NCBI RefSeq assembly: GCF_000383595.1
Contig: NZ_KB911581.1
Location: forward strand, 7,895,519 to 7,959,518
DNA length: 64,000 nucleotides
DNA from: Streptomyces bottropensis ATCC 25435
Lineage (GTDB): Bacteria > Actinomycetota > Actinomycetes > Streptomycetales > Streptomycetaceae
Direction of reading: 5' to 3'
Of this stretch, positions 35,251-44,192 are shown in pieces. The stretch's first letter is position 1; the number at the start of each line of letters is the position of its first letter. The notes beneath the pieces are model-generated. The model saw only the letters and a list, made by a program, of their open reading frames with translations, was not told where the DNA came from and searched no databases. A program made the translations under genes and the position numbers.

Positions 35251-38200
35251 CTACGAGTGGCTGCGCAGCAGCGTCCTCATCGTCCGCATCGCCACCGACA
35301 GGTTGGCGAGGTCGAACGCGTCGGAGGTCTGGATGTCCTCCAGGGTCGTGCGCGCCCGGCCCAGCAGTGCCGCGTTCTTCTGCTCCCACACCTTGAAGCG
35401 CTGCTCGGGCGTGGAGGAGCCGTTGCCCGCGGAGAGCACCTCGGCGGTGAGGGACGCGTGGGCCGCGTACAGGTCCTCACGGATCGCCGCACGGGCCATG
35501 GACTGCCAGCGGTCGGCACGCGGCAGCTCGATGATGCGGTCCATCAGCTGGGTGATGCTCAGCCGGTCGGCGAGGTCGTAGTACACCTCGGCGACCTCCA
35601 TCGGCGCCCGGCCGACCCGGTCCGCGACGGCGACGATGTCGAGCGTCGGGAAGGCCGAGGAGAAGCCCGCGACCCGCGTGGCCAGCTCCTCCGGGACCCC
35701 CGCGCCCGTCAGCTCGTCGTAGATCTTCTGGTACCACTCCAGGTCCGCGCCGCGCAGCAGCTTGGGCAGCTCGCCCCAGACCAGATGGACGCCCTCGGAG
35801 AAGAACGGGATGGTCTCGCTGAGCTGGAGCGGCTGCGGCCGGTTGTTGAGCAGCCAGCGCGTGCCGCGCTCGACGAGGCGGCGGGAGTGCAGCCGGATCC
35901 GGGTCTGGACGGCCGCGTCGACCGTGTTGTCCAGGCCCTCGACGGCGTCCCACACCTCGCCCGACCCGAAGATCGCGCGGGACGCGGTCTGCGCCCGGAC
36001 GATCTCCTCCAGCGACGCCCCGGTCTCCTCCCGCAGCCGGTGCAGGAAGCTCGTACCGCCCGTGTTGACCGTGTCGTTGACCAGCACGGTCGTGACGATC
36101 TCGCGGCTCAGCGGGTGGCTCTCGACCCGCTCCGGGAACCGCTCGTGCAGCGCGGCCGGGAAGTACGCGTGCAGCAGCTTGCGCAGATACGGGTCGTCCG
36201 GCAGCGAGGTGTGCAGCAGCTCCTCGGCGACCGTGATCTTCGTGTAGGCGAGGAGGACGGCCGTCTCGGGGCCGGTGAGCCCCTGCCCGGTGCCCAGGCG
36301 CTCGCGGATCTGCCGGTCGGTGGGCAGGAATTCGAGCGCCCGGTCGAGGCGCCCTTCCCTGACCAGGTGGCGGATGAAGCGCTGCTGGGCGTGGAGCATG
36401 TCCTTGGACTGGGCGAGGGCGTTGGCGATCGCCGTGTTCTGCGCGTAGTTGTTGCGCAGGACGAGGCGGCCGACCTCGTCGGTCATCTCGGCGAGCAGCT
36501 TGTTGCGCTGCTTGACGGTCATGTCGCCGTCCGCGACCAGGCCGTTGAGCAGGATCTTGATGTTCACCTCGTGGTCGGAGGTGTCCACGCCCGCGCTGTT
36601 GTCGATGGCGTCGGTGTTGACGCGCCCGCCCTTCTGCGCGAACTCGATCCTGCCCAGCTGGGTCAGCCCGAGGTTGCCGCCCTCGCCGACGACCTGGACG
36701 CGCAGGTCGGCGCCGTCGACCCGGATGGCGTCGTTGGCCTTGTCGCCGACGTCGGCGTGCGACTCGGTCGAGGCCTTCACGTACGTGCCGATGCCGCCGT
36801 TCCACAGCAGGTCGACCGGCGCCTTGAGGATCGCCTTCATCAGGTCGGCCGGGGTCATCTTGGCGACCTTGTCCTCGATGCCGAGGACGTCCCGGATGTG
36901 GCCGTTGATCGGGATCGCCTTGGCGGTGCGCGGGAAGACGCCGCCGCCGGTGGAGATCAGATCGGTGTCGTAGTCGGCCCAGCTGGAGCGGGGCAGCTCG
37001 AAGACCCGGCGGCGCTCGGCGTAGGAGGTGGCCGCGTCGGGGCTGGGGTCGATGAAGATGTGCCGGTGGTCGAAGGCGGCGACGAGCCGGATGTGCTCGC
37101 TGAGCAGCATGCCGTTGCCGAACACGTCACCGGACATGTCACCGATGCCGACGACCGTGAAGTCCTCGGACTGCGTGTCGACGCCCATGTCCCGGAAGTG
37201 CCGCTTGACCGACTCCCAGGCTCCGCGGGCGGTGATGCCCATGCCCTTGTGGTCGTAGCCGGCCGAGCCGCCGGAGGCGAAGGCGTCCCCGAGCCAGAAG
37301 TTGTAGCTCTCGGCGACCTCGTTGGCGATGTCGGAGAAGGTCGCGGTGCCCTTGTCGGCGGCGACGACGAGATAGGTGTCGTCCCCGTCGTGCCGGACGA
37401 CGTCCGACGGCGGGACGACCTCGCCCGCGACCATGTTGTCGGTGATGTCGAGCAGCGCGGAGATGAAGGTCTTGTAGCTGCGGATGCCCTCGGCGAGCCA
37501 GGCGTCCCGGTCCACCGACGGGTCGGGCAGCTGCTTGGCGACGAAGCCGCCCTTGGCGCCGACGGGCACGATGACGGTGTTCTTGACCATCTGTGCCTTG
37601 ACCAGGCCCAGGATCTCGGTGCGGAAGTCCTCGCGCCGGTCCGACCAGCGCAGCCCGCCGCGGGCGACCTTGCCGAACCTGAGGTGCACGCCCTCGACGC
37701 GCGGCGAGTACACCCAGATCTCGTACGCCGGACGCGGGGCCGGCAGATCGGGGATGGCCTGCGGGTCGAACTTCATGGAGACGTAGTCGTGCGGCCTGCC
37801 GCCGGCCGCCTCCTGGAAGAAGTTGGTGCGCAGCGTCGCCTTGATGACGGTCAGGAACGACCGCAGGATGCGGTCCTCGTCGAGGCTCGCCACCTGGTCG
37901 AGCGCCGCGTCGACCTCTTCGAGGAGCGCGTCGACGATCTCCCGCCCGGCCCGCTGCCGGTCCGGCGACATCCGCGCCTCGAACAGCGATACGAGCAACC
38001 GGGTGGTGTGGACGTTGTTGCGGAGGGTGTCCTCCATGTAGTCCTGGCTGAACGTGGACCCCGCCTGCCGCAGGTACTTGGCGTACGCGCGCAGCACCAC
38101 GGCCTGCCTCCAGGTCAGGCCCGCGCTCAGCACGAGCGCGTTGAACCCGTCGTTCTCGGCCTGTCCGGTCCAGGTGGCGGCGAAGGCCTCCTGCACCCGC

Positions 38201-40224
38201 TCCCGGGCGTCGTCCCCGGCGTAGTCCACGCTGCCGGCCTGCTGCCTCGGCATCCGCAGCCCGAAGTCGTAGATCCACGCGGTCGTCCGGTCCGCGCAGC
38301 GCAGTTCGTACGGCCGCTCGTCGATGACCTCGACGCCGATGCGGTTGAGGACGGGCAGCACCGCGGAGAGCGAGACCGAGCCGCCCTTGCGGTAGATCTT
38401 GAACCGGCGCTCGTCGGGCGCGGCGCCCACCGGCTCGTACAGGCTCAGCTCGAAGTCCTCGTCCTGGTCGAGCGCTTCGAGGCGGACGAGGTCCGCGACG
38501 GCCGAGCGGGGGTTGTGGTCGGCCTTGTACCCCTCGGGGATCGCGTTGCCGTACTTGCGCAGCATCTCGGCCGCGCGCTCCTCGCCGACCTCGGCGTTGA
38601 GCGCCTCGGCGAACCCGTCCGACCAGGAGCGGGCGGCCTCGACGAGCTTGGCCTCCAGGCGTTCCTTGTCGGCGTCGCTGAGGTGCGGCAGTTCGGTGCC
38701 GGGCTGGACGCGGACCACGAAGTGCAGCCGGGAGAGGATCGACTCGGTGTTCCAGGCGGTGAAGTCGACGCTGATGCCGTTCAGTTCCTCCTTCAGGATG
38801 TCGATGATCCTGAGGCGTACGCCGGTGGTGTAGCGGTCGCGCGGGAGGTAGACGAGGGCGGAGTAGTAGCGCCCGTACTCGTCCTGGCGCAGGTAGAGCC
38901 GCAGCCGCCGGCGCTCCTGGAGGTAGAGCACGGAGGTGACGATGGACCGCAGTTCGTCGGCCGAGGTCTGGAACAGTTCGTCGCGCGGGTAGGTCTCCAG
39001 GATCTGGAGGAGGTCGCGCCCGTCGTGGCTGTTGGGCGAGAATCCGGCGCCCCGCAGGACGTCCTCGACCTTGCGGCGGACGACGGGCACCCGGCGCACG
39101 GACTCGGTGTAGGCGGCGGAGGAGAACAGGCCGAGGAAGCGCCGCTCACCGATCACGTTGCCCTCGGCGTCGAACTTCTTCACGCCCACGTAGTCGAGGT
39201 AGGACGGCCGGTGGACGGTGGCGCGGCTGTTGGCCTTCGTCAGGACGAGGATCTTGTGCTCACGGGCCTTGGCACGGGCGTCGGCGGGCAGCCGCTCGAA
39301 GGAGGAGCTGACGGGGTGCCGGTCCTCCCCGGCGTGGTGCGGGTCGGAGCGCAGGATGCCGAGCCCGGTGCCGGCGACGGCGGTGAGGGAGTCGTCCTCG
39401 CGCAGCTCGTACTCCCGGAACCCGAGGAAGGTGAAGTGGTCGTCGGCGAGCCAGCGCAGCAGCTCGCGGGCCTCCTCCACCTCCTCCGTGCGCAGGTCGT
39501 CGGCGGTGTGCTCGGCGGGCAGCCCGTCGGCGATCCGGACCGCCGCGTCCCGCATCTTCTCCCAGTCCTCGACGGCCTCGCGGACGTCGGACAGGACGCG
39601 CAGCAGGTCGTTGTTGATCTGCTTGAGGTCCGCCCGGTCGGTCTCGCGGTCGATCTCGACGTGGATCCAGGACTCGATGTGCGCGTCGTGCGGCAGCGCC
39701 TCACCGGCGGCCACGGCCGCGGCCGCCGCGGCGACGGCGTCCGGCTCGATGATCAGCTCGACGAGCTTGCCGGTGATGTCCCGTCGGACGACGACCTGGG
39801 GGTGGATGACGACGTGGATGCCGCGCCCCTGCCGTGACAGCTCGTTGGTCACGGAGTCGACGAGGAAGGGCATGTCGTCGGTGACGACCTCGACGACGGA
39901 GTGGCTGCAGGTCCAGCCGTTCTCCTCGACGGTCGGGGTGTGCACCCGCACGTTGGCCGTGCCCTGGGGGCGGTTCTCGGCCAGTCGGTAGTGGGAGTGG
40001 GCGGCTCCGAAGACGTCGACCGGGTCACGGCCGCTCAGGTCCTCCGGGGCGGTGTGCAGGTAGTAGCGCTGGAGGAACGCGAGCACGGTGTCGTGGTCCG
40101 GGATGTCGGACGTGCTCTCGCTCGTCTTCCCAGTCGGTAGATACCCCCCGACCGGGCTGTTCTCAGCTACCCGGGCGGCCCGTTCGAGCAGCTCGGCCTT
40201 GGCTTCGTCCAGCTTGGTCTGCAT
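35251..40224 (-). CDS. gdh: Large NAD-specific glutamate dehydrogenase (about 180 kDa class)
   Basis: The 1657-residue enzyme oxidises glutamate to 2-oxoglutarate and ammonia with NAD, and is the size of the S. clavuligerus and mycobacterial L_180 enzymes. The N-terminal half (from SPVGGYLPTGK, with PFLVDSVTNELSRQG) holds the ACT-like regulatory domains. The catalytic part around residues 800-1200 includes GGLRWSDRREDFRTEILGL, VPVGAKGGFV and GDMSGDVFGNG, all hallmark blocks. The helical C-terminal domain runs to the end. The start follows AGGA eight bases upstream. It stands alone on this strand and converges with the kinase genes. In mycobacteria this class is inhibited by phospho-regulated GarA; no GarA gene is visible here. 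Confidence 0.95.
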   Translation of the reverse strand: MQTKLDEAKAELLERAARVAENSPVGGYLPTGKTSESTSDIPDHDTVLAFLQRYYLHTAPEDLSGRDPVDVFGAAHSHYRLAENRPQGTANVRVHTPTVEENGWTCSHSVVEVVTDDMPFLVDSVTNELSRQGRGIHVVIHPQVVVRRDITGKLVELIIEPDAVAAAAAAVAAGEALPHDAHIESWIHVEIDRETDRADLKQINNDLLRVLSDVREAVEDWEKMRDAAVRIADGLPAEHTADDLRTEEVEEARELLRWLADDHFTFLGFREYELREDDSLTAVAGTGLGILRSDPHHAGEDRHPVSSSFERLPADARAKAREHKILVLTKANSRATVHRPSYLDYVGVKKFDAEGNVIGERRFLGLFSSAAYTESVRRVPVVRRKVEDVLRGAGFSPNSHDGRDLLQILETYPRDELFQTSADELRSIVTSVLYLQERRRLRLYLRQDEYGRYYSALVYLPRDRYTTGVRLRIIDILKEELNGISVDFTAWNTESILSRLHFVVRVQPGTELPHLSDADKERLEAKLVEAARSWSDGFAEALNAEVGEERAAEMLRKYGNAIPEGYKADHNPRSAVADLVRLEALDQDEDFELSLYEPVGAAPDERRFKIYRKGGSVSLSAVLPVLNRIGVEVIDERPYELRCADRTTAWIYDFGLRMPRQQAGSVDYAGDDARERVQEAFAATWTGQAENDGFNALVLSAGLTWRQAVVLRAYAKYLRQAGSTFSQDYMEDTLRNNVHTTRLLVSLFEARMSPDRQRAGREIVDALLEEVDAALDQVASLDEDRILRSFLTVIKATLRTNFFQEAAGGRPHDYVSMKFDPQAIPDLPAPRPAYEIWVYSPRVEGVHLRFGKVARGGLRWSDRREDFRTEILGLVKAQMVKNTVIVPVGAKGGFVAKQLPDPSVDRDAWLAEGIRSYKTFISALLDITDNMVAGEVVPPSDVVRHDGDDTYLVVAADKGTATFSDIANEVAESYNFWLGDAFASGGSAGYDHKGMGITARGAWESVKRHFRDMGVDTQSEDFTVVGIGDMSGDVFGNGMLLSEHIRLVAAFDHRHIFIDPSPDAATSYAERRRVFELPRSSWADYDTDLISTGGGVFPRTAKAIPINGHIRDVLGIEDKVAKMTPADLMKAILKAPVDLLWNGGIGTYVKASTESHADVGDKANDAIRVDGADLRVQVVGEGGNLGLTQLGRIEFAQKGGRVNTDAIDNSAGVDTSDHEVNIKILLNGLVADGDMTVKQRNKLLAEMTDEVGRLVLRNNYAQNTAIANALAQSKDMLHAQQRFIRHLVREGRLDRALEFLPTDRQIRERLGTGQGLTGPETAVLLAYTKITVAEELLHTSLPDDPYLRKLLHAYFPAALHERFPERVESHPLSREIVTTVLVNDTVNTGGTSFLHRLREETGASLEEIVRAQTASRAIFGSGEVWDAVEGLDNTVDAAVQTRIRLHSRRLVERGTRWLLNNRPQPLQLSETIPFFSEGVHLVWGELPKLLRGADLEWYQKIYDELTGAGVPEELATRVAGFSSAFPTLDIVAVADRVGRAPMEVAEVYYDLADRLSITQLMDRIIELPRADRWQSMARAAIREDLYAAHASLTAEVLSAGNGSSTPEQRFKVWEQKNAALLGRARTTLEDIQTSDAFDLANLSVAMRTMRTLLRSHS

Positions 40225-40816
40225 TGTCCTCTGGCTCCTGTCGCGCGCCGTTGCGTGACGTAGAAGGAAGTACGAACTCGTGCCCTCCGACGCGCCACCA
40301 CGACACGGGGTGTCCGGTCTGCTTCGACGCTATGCCGCAGGGTGAGACGAGCGGGGGGTAATCAGCCATTCTCGGTACCCGACAGGGATGTGACGCTGCT
40401 CTCGGCATCGCGTCGTCCGTGGGTGTACCCGGCGTCCCGGGAGCCCTGGTGGCTCCCTCCCGCCCGCGAGGACCAGCGACCGCCGCCCGGACACGGATGT
40501 CGTCCGTGCTCACCGGGCGCAGGGCAGGGACGACGAGGTCCCCACGAACTATCGCGCTGATCACGCCACAAGGCTATCCCTCCGGACGGGGGGCACGTCA
40601 TGAGCCGTATGTGTACAAAACAGGGGGTCGAACTTTGACGTTCTGCACAGTACCCATCGCGCACTTTTGAGCTTACCTCCGCGCAACCGAGCCTATACGC
40701 GCTTTCGTCGCCCCCGGAATCCGCACACCCCCTTGGCAGGTCTTCACCCCGGATGCACGTTGCCCAGGAGGCCATAGCCTGACGAAGAAGCCCTGCGGTA
40801 CCGAGGGGAGCCCACC
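40225..40816. other. 592-base divergent intergenic region, gdh / DJ-1
   Basis: No convincing gene is present; short frames here have no family pattern. The middle (40600-40720) is less G+C-rich (for example GTGTACAAAACAGGGGG and CACTTTTGAGC), as expected for a two-way promoter region. No clear -35/-10 pair, tRNA or riboswitch fold was recognised. Confidence 0.5.
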
Positions 40817-41383
40817 ATGACGGCCAAGATCCTGATCGTGACCGGCGACGCGGCGGAGTCGCTGGAGGTCCTGTACCCCTACCAACGCCTCCGCGAGGAG
40901 GGGTACGAGGTCCACATCGCGGCCCCGAGCCGCAAGAAGCTCCGGTTCGTCGTCCACGACTTCGAGGCGGGCTACGACACCTACACCGAGAAGCCCGGCT
41001 ACTCCTGGCCCGCCGACCTGGCCTTCTCCGAGGTCGACCCCGGTCAGTACGTCGCCGTCGTCGTCCCCGGCGGGCGGGCCCCCGAGTACCTCCGCAACGA
41101 CCCCGAGCTGCGCAAGATCCTCAAGTCCTTCTTCGACACCGACAAGCCGGTCGCCCAGATCTGCCACGGCCCGCTGCTCACCGCCGCCGTGGACGCCCTG
41201 AGCGGCCGCCGCGTCACCGCCTACCCGGCGCTCGAACTCGACATGCAGGCCGCCGGCGCCACCTTCCAGGACGCCGAGACCGTCGTCGACGGCACCCTGG
41301 TCTCCGCCCGCGCCTGGCCGGACCACTCCGGCTGGATGCGGGAGTTCCTGGCGGTGCTGCGGGCGAAGGCGCCGGTGACGTGA
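40817..41383 (+). CDS. DJ-1/PfpI family protein
   Basis: The 188-residue protein has the class-I glutamine amidotransferase-like fold. It shows KILIVTGDAAESLEVLYPY at the N-terminus, VVVPGGRAPEYL, and the nucleophile elbow AQICHGPLL with Cys as the reactive residue and the adjacent His. Members act as glyoxalases, deglycases, chaperones or proteases, and sequence does not choose among them. The length fits a single-domain PfpI-type protein. The start is ATG at 40817, after GAGGGGAG. It is convergent with the HAD phosphatase gene, with only 37 bases between the stops. Confidence 0.9.
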   Translation: MTAKILIVTGDAAESLEVLYPYQRLREEGYEVHIAAPSRKKLRFVVHDFEAGYDTYTEKPGYSWPADLAFSEVDPGQYVAVVVPGGRAPEYLRNDPELRKILKSFFDTDKPVAQICHGPLLTAAVDALSGRRVTAYPALELDMQAAGATFQDAETVVDGTLVSARAWPDHSGWMREFLAVLRAKAPVT

Positions 41384-41420
41384 GAGGACGGGGCCCAGGA
41401 CGCGGGCGCCGAGCCGACCG

Positions 41421-42083
41421 CTACGCGGCCAGCCGCCCGGCCTCCTCGACGGCCTCCTCCAGGGTGTCCACGACGGGCACCCCGACCCACTCCAGGCTGG
41501 CCCTGCTGTGGGAACCCCCGGTGTAGAGCACGGCCTGCGCACCCACGTGCCGGGCGGCGACGGCGTCGTCGGCGGCGTCCCCGATCACCACGGTCCGTCT
41601 CGGCTCCACGCCCACGAGCCGGCGCAGGTGGCGCACCATGTGCTCGGCCTTGCTGCCTCCGGAGGGTCCGGTGCGACCGTCGACCCGGACGAAGTGCGGC
41701 TCGATCCCGAAGCCCCGGACCAGCGGGACCAGTTCCTCGTGCACGTACATGCTGAGGATGGACTGGCTGCGGCCCGCCGAGAGCCACTCGGTGAGCAGCC
41801 CCGGCACCCCCTCGGTCAGCCCGCAGGCGACCCGGTGCTCCGCGTAGTACCGGTGGAAGACCACGTCCATGGCCTCCCACTCCTCGTCCGAGGGCAGCCG
41901 TCCGATCAGCCGCTCGTAGAACTTCGGCACCGGCACGCAGTACAGCTCCCGGTACCGCTCCAGCGTGATCGGCTCGATCCCCAACTCCGCGAACGCCGCG
42001 TTGGTCGCCCCGATGATCGCCTCGTTGTCGTTCAACAAGGTCCCGTTCCAGTCCCAGACGATGTGCGCCCCGACTCCGTTCAT
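41421..42083 (-). CDS. HAD-superfamily hydrolase, phosphatase type
   Basis: The 220-residue protein carries the four HAD motifs. Motif I is VWDWNGTLLND (Asp nucleophile; Trp between the two Asp is common in this group). Motif II is around SILSMY, motif III Lys is in GGSKAEHM, and motif IV is VVIGDAADDAVAA. A helical cap lies between motifs I and II (ITLERYRELY to LTEGVPGLL), as in phosphoglycolate-phosphatase-like enzymes. The ATG at 42083 has GGAG six bases upstream; in-frame ATG and TTG codons at 42089 and 42095 would sit on top of that site. The substrate is unknown. Confidence 0.9.
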   Translation of the reverse strand: MNGVGAHIVWDWNGTLLNDNEAIIGATNAAFAELGIEPITLERYRELYCVPVPKFYERLIGRLPSDEEWEAMDVVFHRYYAEHRVACGLTEGVPGLLTEWLSAGRSQSILSMYVHEELVPLVRGFGIEPHFVRVDGRTGPSGGSKAEHMVRHLRRLVGVEPRRTVVIGDAADDAVAARHVGAQAVLYTGGSHSRASLEWVGVPVVDTLEEAVEEAGRLAA

Positions 42084-42551
42084 CCCCATCTCCAAAAACT
42101 ACCCTTCACCACCGACAACGCATTCCCACCACCCACAAGGACCGCCACCGGCCGAGCGACACACAGTCACGCCGCCGCCGTCACCGCCGACAGCCGCGCT
42201 CGGCGCCACCGCCGCCCCGCCCACCTGCGCACAGCCACGCCGCGCTCGGCGGCCGACCCGCTGGACGCCGCCGCCGTCACTGCCGCGCTCGGCGCCACCG
42301 TTGCCCGCCTGCGCACGGCCACGCGCTCTCGGCGCCGGTCCCCTGGCCATCCCCACACACTGCGGGCGATCGTGCCGCCAGGGGCGGCACGGGTGGGGGC
42401 GGCGGCGCCCGGCAAGCGCCGGCCAGCGAAACCGCCCCCGGCCGGCCTCGGCAAGGGGCGCCGCACACCGACCCGACCGAGAACGACGGGCGGCACCCGG
42501 GCGAGGGCGCTCGTGCCCCCGCCGGCGCCCCGGGCCCCGGCCGCGGCAGGA
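42084..42551. other. 468-base low-complexity gap with an imperfect duplication
   Basis: No gene is supported. An imperfect direct repeat of about 85-89 bases is visible: CCGCGCTCGGCGCCACCG at 42194 and 42283, and CTGCGCAC(A/G)GCCACGC at 42225 and 42309. Long open frames on both strands here are G+C artefacts without family similarity. Confidence 0.55.
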
Positions 42552-43067
42552 TCAGCCCCCCAACCCCACGAGGTTCGGGATCTCCTGCGTCGCGTACCAG
42601 AGCAGCTCGTGATCGTCCGCCCCGTCCACGATGAACTGCGCGTCGTCGTCCCCCTGATCCGCCGCCCCCAACGCGTCCGCGGCCTCCCCGACCTCCTCCT
42701 CGGCCTCGGCCGAGTCGACGTGCACCGCCGCCGCCTTGCTCAACGGCACGGGCCCGGCCACCCGCACCTCCCCGAGCGCCACCGGGTCGAGCCCCCGGTC
42801 GGGATCGGCCACCGCGTCCCGGTCGGCCACGTCCACCGCGACGACGACCCGCCGCCGTGCGGCCCCCGGATCCACGGCCACCAGCCGCAACGACGCGAGC
42901 GCCGCCCGGTTCAGCGCCGCGTACTCCAGCTCCTCGATGTCGTCGGAGAGATACCACTCCCGCAGAGCCGGGGTGACGGCGTACGCGACGAACGCCCCCT
43001 CCCCCAGCTCACCCGTCTTGTACGCCTCGGCGAGCCCGGGAAGGGTCAGGGGGACGTAGACGCGCAT
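42552..43067 (-). CDS. Conserved actinobacterial protein (DUF6912-like)
   Basis: The 171-residue protein starts at the ATG giving MRVYVPLTLPGLAEAYKTGE; longer in-frame extensions are Arg/Pro-rich and unlike the protein. The first 60 residues are well structured (VAYAVTPALREWYLSDD, EELEYAALNRAA). A beta/alpha middle follows (RRVVVAVDVADRD), then a highly acidic stretch (AEAEEEVGEAADALGAADQGDDDAQF). It ends DHELLWYATQEIPNLVGLG. From memory this matches the DUF6912 family conserved near secA in Streptomyces. No catalytic motif or membrane segment is seen. The upstream DNA contains a 23-base tandem repeat. Confidence 0.75.
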   Translation of the reverse strand: MRVYVPLTLPGLAEAYKTGELGEGAFVAYAVTPALREWYLSDDIEELEYAALNRAALASLRLVAVDPGAARRRVVVAVDVADRDAVADPDRGLDPVALGEVRVAGPVPLSKAAAVHVDSAEAEEEVGEAADALGAADQGDDDAQFIVDGADDHELLWYATQEIPNLVGLGG

Positions 43068-43476
43068 GGCTGGCCGCTTTCGTAGTCGTGATCTCGGAGC
43101 GCCCCGGAGCGTTTCGGCGGGATGGTCCGACGGTCCGTTGCGGGACGGTCCGACGGTCCGTTCCCGCGACGCGTCCCGGCTCGCCGCGAAGGCCCCGCGA
43201 AGCCTCCGGAGGGCCTTCAGGATACGTGCGGGCGTCCCCTTTCGAGCGCCCGCCCAGCCCTCCGGACGCGTCCACCCGGGGCCCGCCACCTCACCCGGTA
43301 CACCCCCGCCCCACCGGGCCGGACCCCCTCCCCGTCACCCTGATAGGTGAACATTCCCGGGCCCCCGCCGACAGCCCCCGCTTCCTTGCCACGGCCCCCT
43401 CCGGCCTCGTACAAGATCCCCATCGCCAAGTTACCGACTGGTACCCGGCGGCCTCACCGACGAACGGGGATTTCCT
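43068..43476. other. 409-base divergent intergenic region
   Basis: This gap lies between two divergent genes. It holds a 23-base tandem repeat (43118-43163), an 8-bp hairpin with arms GAAGGCCC (43188-43195) and GGGCCTTC (43211-43218), and a GGGGA ribosome site just before 43477. No additional gene is supported. Confidence 0.55.
43118..43163. repeat. 23-bp tandem repeat with paired GGTCCG boxes
   Basis: Two adjacent 23-base units (43118-43140, 43141-43163) differ at two positions. Each holds GGTCCGACGGTCCGTT, giving four GGTCCG boxes in 37 bases. It sits 50-95 bases upstream of the 42552-43067 gene start, a natural place for an activator or repressor array. Confidence 0.8.
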
Positions 43477-44025
43477 ATGAACAAGGTCATGACCAGGACC
43501 AAGCGCACCCCCGGCACCCGCCCGCCCGTCCGCCACGACACCCGCCGCCCGGGCCGCCCCCCGGCCCGCACGACCCCGGGAGACGGCCGTCCGTCGGCGC
43601 CCCGCTCCGCGGCGCCCGCGCTCCCGCATCCGGCCCGCACGGCCCCCTCGGAGGCCGCCGCCGGACCCGTCCACCCCCACCCCCGCCCCACCGACCGCTT
43701 CGCCGACCTCCTCCTGGCCGTACTGAGCGGCCGCCGCCCAGTCCACAGCATGCTGCGCCACACCGCGGGACGCGCCTACGACGAACTGGCCTGGCTCGCC
43801 GAGCACGGCACCCTGCGCGTCCCCCACGGCGCGCACCCCGTCGTCCGTGACATCGGCTACTACGTGGCGGGCCCGGGCGCCCTGGAGGTCTTCGCCCGGA
43901 TCGGCGCGGGCGACCGTCTGCGCGCCATGGCCTTCCGCCTGGAACACGGCCCCGACCACCGCTGGCGCTGCACGGCGGTGGAACTCGGCGGCCCGAGGCT
44001 CCCCCACCCGGACGACGAGGACTGA
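43477..44025 (+). CDS. Rv3235 family protein
   Basis: The 182-residue protein has a long basic Pro/Arg-rich N-terminal half (to about residue 70) and a compact C-terminal domain. That domain reads RFADLLLAVLSGRRPVHSML, RAYDELAWLAEH, GALEVFARIGAGDRLRAMAF and WRCTAVELG. It matches the actinobacterial family named after M. tuberculosis Rv3235, also found next to secA1 there. Function is unknown. No signal peptide is present. A GGGGA site precedes the ATG by eight bases. It is convergent with secA across a strong hairpin. Confidence 0.85.
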   Translation: MNKVMTRTKRTPGTRPPVRHDTRRPGRPPARTTPGDGRPSAPRSAAPALPHPARTAPSEAAAGPVHPHPRPTDRFADLLLAVLSGRRPVHSMLRHTAGRAYDELAWLAEHGTLRVPHGAHPVVRDIGYYVAGPGALEVFARIGAGDRLRAMAFRLEHGPDHRWRCTAVELGGPRLPHPDDED

Positions 44026-44094
44026 ACGGCGGTTACGGCACCAGGCGGCCACGACACCCGGCGGCGGCGCTCCCGAACCGAGGCCGCCACGCAC

Positions 44095-44126
44095 GAGGGC
44101 CGGGCACCCGAAGATGCCCGGCCCTC
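44095..44126. terminator. Bidirectional hairpin between Rv3235-like gene and secA
   Basis: GAGGGCCGGGCA pairs perfectly with TGCCCGGCCCTC (12 bp) around an 8-base loop, in the gap between two convergent genes. Confidence 0.85.
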
Positions 44127-44192
44127 ACGGACTCACAGCCTCACAGCCCACGTCCCCCGGGCGCCCAGCGCGCCGGTGTCGGGGCCCGCCCC

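Noticed and set aside
35257..39837. 1526-residue plus-strand frame opposite gdh
   Set aside because: It mirrors the codon bias of the real gdh frame; composition is Val/Asp/Leu/Arg-rich with no domain.
40163..40564. 133-residue frame upstream of gdh
   Set aside because: It overlaps the gdh start and has no family pattern, so it was treated as leader DNA.
42277..42957. 226-residue minus-strand frame spanning the 42-kb gap
   Set aside because: It overlaps the DUF6912-like gene in another frame and is Gly/Arg low complexity.
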